NCBI GenBank assembly: GCA_035294245.1
Contig: DATGLG010000013.1
Span: 1 to 40,066, forward strand
Length of the DNA stretch: 40,066 nt
From: DATGLG01 sp035294245
GTDB taxonomy: Bacteria; Pseudomonadota; Alphaproteobacteria; JACZXZ01
Reading direction: 5' to 3'
The notes below the pieces were generated by a model. It had not been told where the DNA came from, did no database searches, and saw only the letters and a list, made by a program, of their open reading frames with translations. How positions within the stretch are numbered: the stretch's first letter is position 1; the number at the start of each line of letters is the position of its first letter. Positions 31,670 to 39,070 of this stretch are shown in pieces. The translations under genes and the position numbers were made by a program.

Positions 31670-32917
31670 TTAAGGCGCTATGGCGGCGCCGTTGCCTGGG
31701 ACCGGGATGGCTTCGGTCTGAGGCGTGGCGGCGAGGCCGGTGATAGCGGCCAGCAGGTTGCGGCCGCGGCTTTCCCAGTCGAAGGTGTCCCGACAGGCGA
31801 GATAGGCTCGCTCCTGCAGCCGGTTGAGGGTAACGAAATCGTCGATGAGCCGCACCACGCCGCGGGCGAGTGCCGCTTGGTCCGCGCAGAGCACGACGCT
31901 GTCGCCATCATGGAGAGGCACGCCGGGAATGGAGCCGGCCAAGGCGACGATCGGCACGCGCGCGAAGACATAATCGAGCACCTTGAGCTTGAAGCCGCCG
32001 CCGACGCGCTCGGGCACGACGGCGATGCGCGCCGTTTCGAGAAAGCCGGCGACGTCATCGACTCGCCCGGTAAACCTGGTGGCCGTCGTGGTCCGGCGTA
32101 GCCGCGCAAGAAAGGACTCTTCGGCATTGCCGACGACCAGGAGCTCGATCCCCGCAGCGGCGAAGAGGGGGTCGGCAGCGCCGAGGAACTCTTCGAGATT
32201 GGCCCGCTTGAGCTGCCAATCGAAGCTGCCGACAATGATGGCGCGGCGCGGCAGGGTCGTATCGATACAACGCGCGGGGACGCGGGGCCCGCTATAGCCT
32301 GGAGCGAGGAATTCTACGCGCTTGCCGGGCCAGCAAGCGGCAAAACGGGCGCAATCCTCCGGCGCATTTGAAGCCAAGAGATCGGCATGGCGGATAAGCG
32401 CCCGCTCCAGCCACGCCACCTTGGCGGCATCCAGGCGCTTGATCTGCCGTTTCGGCCAGCTCGCCTCCGTAGCGACGAGCTTGGCTGCGACGCTCTCCTC
32501 GTGGTTATGCGCAATATAGACGAGCTTGGGGCGGTGCCTCGCCTCCGGCCAGCGCGCCAGCACCGGACGCAGCGCCCACCCTGTCGTAAGATTGTCGAAG
32601 ATGACGGCGTCCCAATTCGCCTTGGCGAGTAGCGCGCGCAGCTTGCGCCGCATCTCCGCGGTCCGCGTCCGTGCCGCCATCTGAGGGAAGAGTGAGGCGA
32701 GGCAGGCCCAGCGGGAGCGCGGGCGATGGGCGCCGATCCACCAGCGAATGTGATCTTCCCGGGCACCGTCGGTGCGTGCGGCGCCGGGTCGCGTCAGCGC
32801 GAGCACGTCGAGGCGTGCGCCGGCTGCAGCGGTCGCTTGGATGAGGCCGCGGGAATAGAGGAACTGTCCGTTGGTGGGCGGGTCCGGATCGGCCAGCGTG
32901 AGCCACAAGCAACGCAT
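31670..32917 (-). CDS. Glycosyltransferase of the GT4/GT1 (GT-B) type
   Basis: 415 residues. The N-terminal domain starts MRCLWLTLADPDPPTNGQFLYSRGL, with YIAHNHEESVAA in the middle, typical of GT-B enzymes. The C-terminal domain has RRAIIVGSFDWQLKRANLEEFL, ELLVVGNAE and VVPERVGGGFKLKVLDYVFARVPIVAL, where the E-x7-E-type donor site is replaced by GGGFKLKVLDY as in many sugar transferases. It lies 37 bp downstream of the CBS-DegT gene on the same strand. Together they suggest synthesis of a surface polysaccharide with an amino sugar. Donor and acceptor are unknown. Confidence 0.85.
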   Translation of the reverse strand: MRCLWLTLADPDPPTNGQFLYSRGLIQATAAAGARLDVLALTRPGAARTDGAREDHIRWWIGAHRPRSRWACLASLFPQMAARTRTAEMRRKLRALLAKANWDAVIFDNLTTGWALRPVLARWPEARHRPKLVYIAHNHEESVAAKLVATEASWPKRQIKRLDAAKVAWLERALIRHADLLASNAPEDCARFAACWPGKRVEFLAPGYSGPRVPARCIDTTLPRRAIIVGSFDWQLKRANLEEFLGAADPLFAAAGIELLVVGNAEESFLARLRRTTTATRFTGRVDDVAGFLETARIAVVPERVGGGFKLKVLDYVFARVPIVALAGSIPGVPLHDGDSVVLCADQAALARGVVRLIDDFVTLNRLQERAYLACRDTFDWESRGRNLLAAITGLAATPQTEAIPVPGNGAAIAP

Positions 32918-32954
32918 GTCGGTTCTCTCGTCGCGCCGCGGCGCTGCCTTCGCC

Positions 32955-34448
32955 TCAGCTCAGGGCGAAGGCCACGGACGATCCCGACTCATGAGCGCAA
33001 TCTCCGACTGCCGAAGCGTCGCCCAGGACTTGCCGGAAGAGCCGGTTCAACTTCTCGATGACGGGAACGTCGATGGCGCGCGAGGTTGGAAGCGCAATTC
33101 CCGTCCGCGACAGCGCCAGGCTATGGGGGCAGTCACGCGCGTAGGCTTGATAAGGCGGCATCGTCGAAATCGAGTGGAAGAACGGCCGCAGCTCGATATC
33201 CTCGTGTCGCGCGGCGGTGATGAGCGCATCCCGCGCCGCCGCCGGCACCAGGGCGCAACACAGCCATACCACCGGCCTCGAATCGGACGGCAAGGCGGCG
33301 GGAAATTCGACCCCCGCAATACTGCCGAGATGCTCATGATAGAGCACCTGTAGACGCCGGTTGCGGTCGAGCGTCTCGTCGATGCGCTCGAGCTGCGCCA
33401 GCCCGATCGCCGCCTGAAGATTCGTCATCCGATAGTTGTAGCCCACGCGCTCGTGCCAATAGGCGCGGTCCGGGGTCATACCGTGGTCGCGCAGGATGCG
33501 CATGCGCGCGGCCAGTGCCTGAGAATCGGTGAGGCACATGCCGCCCTCGCCCGTGGTGACGATCTTGTTCGCGAAAAACGAGAAGCAGGCGATGTCGCCG
33601 AAGCGGCCGACGCTGCGGCCGGCATATCGCGCACCATGCGCCTCGGCGCAATCCTCGACGACGAAAAGCCCATGCCGTCGCGCCACGGCAAGCAGGGATG
33701 TCATCTCTGCGGGGCGGCCATAGAGATGCACGGGGATGACCGCTTTTGTGCGCGGCGTCACGGCCTCCTCGACCGCGGCAGCAGCGATGGTCCAGCGCAG
33801 CGGGTCGATATCCACGATCACGGGCGTGGCGCCGCAATAGAGCACCGCGTTCACCGTCGCAGCAAAGGTGAGATCCGGGACGATGACCTCGTCGCCGGGA
33901 CCGATCCCGAGCGCCAGCAGCGCCAGATGCAAGGCGGTCGTCCCGTTCGAGACGGCGACGCCGAAACCACTGCCGATATAGGCGGCGAAGCGGTTCTCGA
34001 AATCGCGTATTCGTTCGCCTTGGCTCGAGATCCAGGTGGAAAGAAAGGCGTCGAGAGCGCCGCGGAGCTCCCGGTGCGACAAATCCGGTTGGGCGACCTG
34101 CACGCGCTGACGGCTACGATCGACGACGACGTCGACCAGGCGCCCCCGCTCGTCGAGCCGTGGCCGTATTACCGCGGACATTACGTCGTTTGGCGCAGCT
34201 CCGTGGCTTGCAGCATCGGGGCGTCCGGCCTCCTCCAAGTAATCGGAAAGAGTCGCCACGCGCGTCAGCAGCCCATCGACGATGGCGCGGCGCGCGTCTC
34301 CGAGCGAGAAGCTACCAAGGAGGAGATCGTCCTCATCGAGGATGAAGCAGGCTCCGACGCCATTGTCCAGGCAGCGCTCAACGGCCGCAAATATCGGCTC
34401 GGAACGCCTGCAGACAAAGCGTTCACGCCGTTCTGCGGCCACGCTCAC
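32955..34448 (-). CDS. CBS-domain / DegT-DnrJ-EryC1-StrS aminotransferase fusion
   Basis: 497 residues from GTG 34448, with AAGGCGG upstream; an alternative GTG at 34493 adds 15 residues. Residues about 1-110 look like a CBS module (RRSEPIFAAVERCLDNGVGACFILDEDDLLLGSFSLGDARRAI). Residues 125-480 are a PLP aminotransferase with NGTTALHLALLALGIGPGDEVIVP, PLP-contacting D266 (VVEDCAEAHG) and Schiff-base lysine K295 (FFANKIVTTGEGG). DegT enzymes transfer an amino group to a keto-sugar nucleotide. An attached CBS module is uncommon and would suggest nucleotide-controlled activity. It is co-directional with a glycosyltransferase. Confidence 0.9.
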   Translation of the reverse strand: MSVAAERRERFVCRRSEPIFAAVERCLDNGVGACFILDEDDLLLGSFSLGDARRAIVDGLLTRVATLSDYLEEAGRPDAASHGAAPNDVMSAVIRPRLDERGRLVDVVVDRSRQRVQVAQPDLSHRELRGALDAFLSTWISSQGERIRDFENRFAAYIGSGFGVAVSNGTTALHLALLALGIGPGDEVIVPDLTFAATVNAVLYCGATPVIVDIDPLRWTIAAAAVEEAVTPRTKAVIPVHLYGRPAEMTSLLAVARRHGLFVVEDCAEAHGARYAGRSVGRFGDIACFSFFANKIVTTGEGGMCLTDSQALAARMRILRDHGMTPDRAYWHERVGYNYRMTNLQAAIGLAQLERIDETLDRNRRLQVLYHEHLGSIAGVEFPAALPSDSRPVVWLCCALVPAAARDALITAARHEDIELRPFFHSISTMPPYQAYARDCPHSLALSRTGIALPTSRAIDVPVIEKLNRLFRQVLGDASAVGDCAHESGSSVAFALS

Positions 34449-34545
34449 GCCGCCTTGTTCAAGTCGCACCCGGTGTCGTGGCGGCCACCGCACCCGATGC
34501 CTCGACCCTCGCGCGCGTTGCGCTTCCTTGACATTGCCCTCCCCT

Positions 34546-34571
34546 TCACGTGTTCTGTCCCGTCACGTGTT
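34546..34571. repeat. Direct repeat TCACGTGTT, period 17 bp
   Basis: TCACGTGTT occurs at 34546-34554 and again at 34563-34571. Each copy contains the palindrome CACGTG. It lies in the divergent gap between the CBS-DegT gene and the response regulator, about 140 bp before the latter. It is a possible regulator-binding site, with no identified protein. Confidence 0.4.
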
Positions 34572-34712
34572 GCTTTCGATTGATGAGCCGGGATCGATTT
34601 AAGATCGGTCAAGCGCGACGGGGCCAGTGACCATCCTGTGAGCGATGCCTCATGATTGTGCAACGCCGCCTGCACCGCGCGGCGGCGGTTATTCGGCCCA
34701 AATGGGTTGTGA

Positions 34713-35444
34713 ATGAAAGGATCGCCGCACGTTCTGATCATCGATGACGAGGAAGACATCCGCCGCATGCTGCGCAGCTATCTCGTCAAGGAGGGCTTCC
34801 GGGTCAGCGAAGCTGCGGAAGCCGCCGCCGCCTATGCGGTCCTCGAGCGGGAGGCCGTGGACATCGTGCTCCTCGATTGGATGATGCCGGGCGAGGACGG
34901 CATCGCCGTCGCGCGCCATATCCGACAGCGGTCGGAGATCCCGATCATCATGCTGACCGGCAAGGGCGACGTGATCGATCGGGTCGTCGGCCTCGAGACG
35001 GGCGCTGACGACTACCTCGCCAAGCCTTTCCATCTTCGGGAGGTGCTCGCCCGCATCCGCACCGTGCTGCGCCGGTCCCGGGGGATGGCCCCTTCCGTCT
35101 CGCCGGATGGCGCGCGCGAGGCCGGCGACGTGCTGATCTTCGAGGGGTGGCAGCTCGATCTCCTGCGCCGCGAGCTGCGCCGTCCCGACGGTGCCTCCGT
35201 GCCGCTGACCACGGGTGAGTTCGAGCTTCTCCGTGCCCTCGCTGGCAATGCCAATCGCGTCCTCAGCCGCGATCAGCTGAGCGCCCGGATCAAAGGGCGG
35301 TCGAGTGTTGCGCTCAGCCGCGCGGTCGACGCCCAAGTTGTGCGTCTGCGCCGCAAGATCGAGCAAGATCCGGCCCATCCCGCGCTCATCCGCACCGTGC
35401 ACGGCGCCGGCTATGTCTTCGCCGCCACCGTGACCCGGGGTTGA
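34713..35444 (+). CDS. OmpR-family two-component response regulator (orphan)
   Basis: 243 residues. The receiver domain has acidic D11-D12, phospho-acceptor D55 (LLDWMMPGEDG), T82 (LTGKGD) and K104 (LAKPF). The winged-helix output domain begins near residue 140, with LTTGEFELLRALAGNANRVLSRDQL and RAVDAQVVRLRRKIEQDPAHPALIRTVHGAGYVF. It should bind DNA as a dimer after phosphorylation. No histidine kinase is next to it. The closest relatives by motif would be CpxR/OmpR-like regulators; the signal is unknown. Confidence 0.93.
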   Translation: MKGSPHVLIIDDEEDIRRMLRSYLVKEGFRVSEAAEAAAAYAVLEREAVDIVLLDWMMPGEDGIAVARHIRQRSEIPIIMLTGKGDVIDRVVGLETGADDYLAKPFHLREVLARIRTVLRRSRGMAPSVSPDGAREAGDVLIFEGWQLDLLRRELRRPDGASVPLTTGEFELLRALAGNANRVLSRDQLSARIKGRSSVALSRAVDAQVVRLRRKIEQDPAHPALIRTVHGAGYVFAATVTRG

Positions 35445-35612
35445 GGCGTCGCGACGAAAGCGCGACAGGCTCCGCGGGCCGTATTGACGCGTCTTGGCCC
35501 GGGCTCGCGTCGTACAGGATCGCTACGGCCGACGCCGAAGCATCCGTGCGTGAAGCCGCCGCAGAGGCCGCCTAGATTATCCGGCGCTGTTAAAAACACA
35601 GGAGCAAGCGCC

Positions 35613-35912
35613 ATGATCGTCTGCTGCATACGCTACACGCTGGATCCGCGCCGCCTTGCCGATTTCGAGCGCTATGCCACCACTTGGCCGCCGATCATCG
35701 CCCGCTGCGGTGGTGAGCTCATCGGCTATTTCCTGCCCAAGGAGGGCGCCAACAATTTCGCCCTGGCCCTGATCGAATTCGACAGCCTCGCCGCCTATGA
35801 GCGTTATCGCGAGAAGCTTGCCGCCGATGCGGACGCCAAGGAAAACCTGGCCCATGCGGCACGCACCGGCTGCATCTTGGTGGAGGACCGCTCCTTCCTG
35901 CGCCGCGCCTGA
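35613..35912 (+). CDS. NIPSNAP-family small protein
   Basis: 99 residues from ATG 35613, preceded by AGGAG; the open frame extends 129 bp upstream without support. The sequence IRYTLDPRRLADFERYATTWPPIIARCGGELIGYFLPKEGANNFALALIEFDSLAAYERYREKL follows the dimeric alpha/beta-barrel pattern of NIPSNAP proteins. The molecular function of the family in bacteria is unclear. It has no obvious operon partners. Confidence 0.82.
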   Translation: MIVCCIRYTLDPRRLADFERYATTWPPIIARCGGELIGYFLPKEGANNFALALIEFDSLAAYERYREKLAADADAKENLAHAARTGCILVEDRSFLRRA

Positions 35913-36070
35913 GAGCCTGGGCGGCGGGAGGATCGTCGGAGCGGGGCCGAGCCCCGTCTCCCTCAGCGCAATTTTCGCCAAGTCCCGGGCTCGGGTTTCG
36001 GGCTAAGGACGCTCGCATCGCCGCGGCCGGGTCGGTCGTCGGCCTAAGGACGCGCAGAAGGGAGTGGGAG

Positions 36071-36604
36071 ATGGATTCTGACTCGACGTCGTTCATCGCC
36101 GCGCTGGCCGCCGACGGCGCCGCAGCCGATCGCTCCGGCAAGATGGGGCTTTACGGGTGGCTGGTTGGGCGCTGGGAACTGGATGCCGTCTATCACCTCA
36201 CATCAGGCGCACCGCGCCGCAGCCGGGGTGAGGTCCATGCGGCGTGGGTGCTGGAGGGACGCGCAATCCAGGATGTGTGGATCGTTCCAGGGCGTGACAT
36301 GCCGCGCAGCGCATCGCCGGAGCCGGGGGATTTCTACGGCACAACGCTCCGGGTCTATGATCCCGCGCTCGACGCCTGGCACATCCTCTGGGCCGATCCC
36401 GTGAATCAAGTCTACCGCCGGCAGATTGGCCGTGCCCACGGCGACGACATCCTCCAGGACGGCAAGGACGACACGGGGGCGCCCGTGCGCTGGCGCTTCA
36501 CCGACATCACGCCACATTCGTTCCATTGGCTGGCGGAGCGATCGCCGGACGGAGGTGCGAGCTGGCAGCTTCTCGTCGAGTTCTTCGCCCGACGAGCAGG
36601 ATAG
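36071..36604 (+). CDS. Conserved hypothetical protein, DUF1579/lipocalin-like
   Basis: 177 residues, preceded by AAGGGAG. The composition is beta-rich with many tryptophans. Segments such as MGLYGWLVGRWELDAVYHL, WVLEGRAIQDVWIVPG, FYGTTLRVYDPALDAWHILW and PVRWRFTDITPHSFHWLAERSPDGGASWQLLVEF alternate in a calycin-type beta-barrel pattern. No signal peptide is present. I do not know its ligand or role. Confidence 0.78.
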   Translation: MDSDSTSFIAALAADGAAADRSGKMGLYGWLVGRWELDAVYHLTSGAPRRSRGEVHAAWVLEGRAIQDVWIVPGRDMPRSASPEPGDFYGTTLRVYDPALDAWHILWADPVNQVYRRQIGRAHGDDILQDGKDDTGAPVRWRFTDITPHSFHWLAERSPDGGASWQLLVEFFARRAG

Positions 36605-36843
36605 CGCGCGTGATTTCGAGTGCCTCTCGACGAGATCCCAGAGTTTGATGGTGCAGTACCTTGAGCTTGATGGTGCGATGCTTTCCAAGCAATGGAAGGA
36701 GGCCCTACACAAGCACGATGCACGTGCGCCGGAACGGCGGAAAGGCCGCGCCTTGGTAAGGAGGGTGCTCGTTTCGGCTTGTCCTTCAAGAGGTTTCGAT
36801 CTAATATGGGCACCCATATCGATATTCCCATATGGATGGCATC
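36605..36843. other. Intergenic region upstream of vapBC
   Basis: It holds an exact 10-base direct repeat (TTGATGGTGC) near 36644-36676 within two longer similar segments, then the vapBC operator candidate. A frame from ATG 36648 is open through the region, but its translation shifts to shadow sequence inside vapB, so I do not call a gene. Confidence 0.4.
36804..36833. promoter_or_regulatory. Candidate VapBC autoregulatory operator
   Basis: A perfect inverted repeat, ATATGGG-CA-CCCATAT (36804-36819), is followed by a third copy of CCCATAT at 36827-36833. Clustered short repeats directly upstream of the antitoxin gene are typical binding sites for ribbon-helix-helix VapB with VapC. The third copy overlaps the upstream ATG candidate at 36832, which favours the GTG at 36844 as start. 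Confidence 0.6.
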
Positions 36844-37092
36844 GTGAAGACGACTGTGGAAATTTCCGATTCGCTATTGCGCGAAGCTCGCAAGCTTGCG
36901 GCGCGCGAGGGGGTCACATTACGGGCGCTGGTGGAGCGCGGGTTGCACCGTGTCGTCGCCGAGACGAAGCAGCAAGCGCCGTTCAAGCTGCGCCGCGCCA
37001 GCTTCAAGGGCAAAGGCAGGCAGCCGCAACTCCACGAAGCGTCCTGGGAGAGGCTGCGAGATCTCGTCTATGACGGCCGCGGCGGCGCGTGA
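36844..37092 (+). CDS. vapB: VapB-type antitoxin (ribbon-helix-helix)
   Basis: 82 residues from GTG 36844, giving the canonical start MKTTVEISDSLLREARKLA; an ATG 12 bp upstream (36832) is the alternative. The short strand plus two helices (AAREGVTLRALVERGLHRVV) form the DNA-binding ribbon-helix-helix. The C-terminal tail would wrap the toxin. Its stop overlaps the toxin start (GTGA at 37089-37092). The pair is expected to repress its own promoter at the upstream repeats. Confidence 0.85.
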   Translation: MKTTVEISDSLLREARKLAAREGVTLRALVERGLHRVVAETKQQAPFKLRRASFKGKGRQPQLHEASWERLRDLVYDGRGGA

Positions 37093-37526
37093 TCGCCGTC
37101 GATACCAACATCCTCGTCTATGCGCATCGCGAGGATTCGCCGTTCCACGCAGCCGCCTTCGCGCGAGTGATGGCTCTCGCGGAGGGGCTGACAAGCTGGG
37201 CTATTCCATGGCCATGCCTGCACGAGTTTTTGGCTATCGTAACCCATCCGCGCATCTATGCGCCGCCGACGCCTTTGCCGCGCGCTCTCGATCAGGTGGA
37301 GGCCTGGCTCGAATCGCCGACACTGGTACTCTTGGCCGAGTCGGCGGCACATTGGCCGGCCTTGCGTGCGCTCCTCGTAAGCAGCCGCGTTTCCGGGGCG
37401 CAGGTTCATGACGCGCGGATCGCCACGCTGTGCCGGCAGCATGGCGTGCAAGCGTTATGGTCGGCCGATCGGGATTTCAGTCGGTTCTCAGGGCTCACGG
37501 TAGTGAACCCGCTCGTCGACGATTGA
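37089..37526 (+). CDS. vapC: VapC-type PIN-domain toxin ribonuclease
   Basis: 145 residues from GTG 37089, coupled to vapB by a 4-bp overlap. The PIN acidic set is complete: D5 (AVDTNILVYA), E46 (CLHEFLAI), D108 (VHDARIATLC) and D127 (SADRDFSRF). VapC toxins cut specific RNAs, often tRNA or rRNA, with Mg2+ when VapB is degraded. The TNILVYAHREDSPFH start and the terminal SGLTVVNPL are typical of the chromosomal subgroup. Confidence 0.93.
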   Translation: MIAVDTNILVYAHREDSPFHAAAFARVMALAEGLTSWAIPWPCLHEFLAIVTHPRIYAPPTPLPRALDQVEAWLESPTLVLLAESAAHWPALRALLVSSRVSGAQVHDARIATLCRQHGVQALWSADRDFSRFSGLTVVNPLVDD

Positions 37527-37605
37527 TCGCCAGCCGGGGCTTGCCTCTCCGGCGTTTCGGAGAAAACATAGAGGCCTTCGCTTCTCTTGCCGGGATGAAC
37601 GGCTC

Positions 37606-38670
37606 GTGTCCTCGAGAATTGCCCGCCGACGACAGGCCAAGGCTACGCGCAGGAAGAAGTTGCTGGCGGAGCGGGGCAAGCCTCCTCGCGCCGGAGCGCG
37701 AGCATCCTTCGCCGAGGAAACGCGGAGATTGGCGACCGCACCTCTTCACGCCTGCCTCGTGCAGGAGGGCTTGTTCGAGCGCGGCAATGGCACGGTCGTT
37801 CTGATCCGCAAGACGGAGGACGGCAGGCTGGCTATGGCCGCCTTTCTCGCGGACGTCTATTGCCTCGGCGTCAAGGACGTCGTGTTCCAACGCGCCGATG
37901 CGGAGGAGATCGACGCGCTTGTCGCTGTCTTGGGGGAGGAGGCGCCCTTCGACGAGGTCGACCCAGCCTATGCCCGGAAGCTGCTGCGCGATCTTGTCGC
38001 CTGGGCGAGGATATTGGGTCTCGAGCCGCACGCGGATTATGCCGCGGTCGAGCTTCTGTTCGGCACGATCGATCCCGATGCTTGCGATGCCAGCTTCGAT
38101 TTCGGCCTCGACGGGAAGCCGCTCTATATCCCGGGACCGGGCGAGTCCCCGTCGCAGGTTCGGCGGCGCATAGCGCAATTGCGGCGGCGGCTCGGAGATG
38201 ACGGGTTCGACGTTATGGTCGCGGAGGCGGACGACGACGCGTTTGACGACCATTTCGATCTGGACGATGCGCTCGGCTACAATCCCGACACAGCGCCGGA
38301 TCCCGAGGAATGGCTGGCGCGCGACGAGGACGAGCGGCTAATCGCCGTACGGGCCTATCATCGGCGCGCCGGCATCGAGGTGCCGAACGAGGTGGCGCAT
38401 GCGGGGCTCCACGTCATCGTGGAAAACCAGATCGCGGCCGGCGATCCGCCGCCCGTGCAGCAGGCGATGGAGCGACTGATGGCTGGCGGGCTGGATCGGC
38501 ATGAGGCCGTCCACGCCGTGGCTGCGGTGGTCGCCGACCAAATTCACGCGGTCATGTCGGACAAGACCCGCCTGCCTTCACCCGATGCCTATGTCGATGC
38601 AGTCGAGGCGCTGACCGTGGAAAGCTGGCGGCGCCGATGGGAGGGTGACGACGAGCCGGATAGCCTGTAG
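37606..38670 (+). CDS. Conserved hypothetical protein with acidic middle and HxxxH C-terminal region
   Basis: 354 residues from a GTG start. The first 35 residues are very basic. Residues 44-95 (PLHACLVQEGLFERGNGTVVLIRKTEDGRLAMAAFLADVYCLGVKDVVF) resemble a widespread uncharacterised domain. Residues 205-243 are strongly acidic. The C-terminal GLDRHEAVHAVAAVVADQIH (H299, H303) resembles DUF1841. It lies 79 bp after vapC on the same strand. No function is proposed; a nucleic-acid or protein adaptor is possible from the charge pattern. Confidence 0.75.
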   Translation: MSSRIARRRQAKATRRKKLLAERGKPPRAGARASFAEETRRLATAPLHACLVQEGLFERGNGTVVLIRKTEDGRLAMAAFLADVYCLGVKDVVFQRADAEEIDALVAVLGEEAPFDEVDPAYARKLLRDLVAWARILGLEPHADYAAVELLFGTIDPDACDASFDFGLDGKPLYIPGPGESPSQVRRRIAQLRRRLGDDGFDVMVAEADDDAFDDHFDLDDALGYNPDTAPDPEEWLARDEDERLIAVRAYHRRAGIEVPNEVAHAGLHVIVENQIAAGDPPPVQQAMERLMAGGLDRHEAVHAVAAVVADQIHAVMSDKTRLPSPDAYVDAVEALTVESWRRRWEGDDEPDSL

Positions 38671-38714
38671 CGAGATCGTAAGCCGGCCGCCATCCGTCGG
38701 CCGGGTTGTGATAA

Positions 38715-38791
38715 TGGCGTCCCCGGCGGGATTCGAACCCACGGCCTACAGATTAGGAATCTGTCGCTCTATCCTGCTGAGCTACGGGGAC
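38715..38791 (-). tRNA. tRNA-Arg (anticodon CCU)
   Basis: The minus-strand reading folds as a full cloverleaf. The 7-bp acceptor stem is GTCCCCG/CGGGGAC with discriminator G and an encoded CCA. The D arm contains GCTCAGCAGGATAGAGC. The anticodon stem ACAGA/TCTGT encloses loop TTCCTAA (anticodon CCT), and the T arm contains GTTCGAATC. It decodes AGG. No integrase or direct repeat of the tRNA end is visible nearby. Confidence 0.96.
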
Positions 38792-39070
38792 GCACGGCGC
38801 AGGGCAAACCGGCGGAGCGCGCCGCCGCTCCCTATATAACCCATCCGCGGGTCGCGCGAAATCGGCTCGCGCGCCCTCATTCGCCCGAGCAGCCGGGCAG
38901 GCTATAGAGGCCAAGCGAAGCCTCCGAGGCCGATTTTTTCGCCCCCGTCAAGCCGATCCCGCAAAAAAGTCGTCTGGACTCTCACCGCTTCGGCGTTCAA
39001 TATCGGTTACATCGAATGCACCCATCGATAACCAAACTACGTGGGTCATTCTCGTCTTGGGAGGTAAATT
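38792..39070. other. Intergenic region between tRNA-Arg and the binding-protein gene
   Basis: About 280 bp without a gene. It contains short GAGGC/GCCTC inverted repeats at 38907-38930 followed by six T residues at 38934-38939, a weak intrinsic terminator candidate for plus-strand transcription. The remaining part probably holds the promoter of the downstream gene; I cannot pick out -35 and -10 elements with confidence. Confidence 0.4.

Noticed and set aside
38715..38791. tRNA-Arg as an attachment site for an integrated element
   Set aside because: No integrase, no repeated tRNA 3' end and no change in composition are visible on either side.
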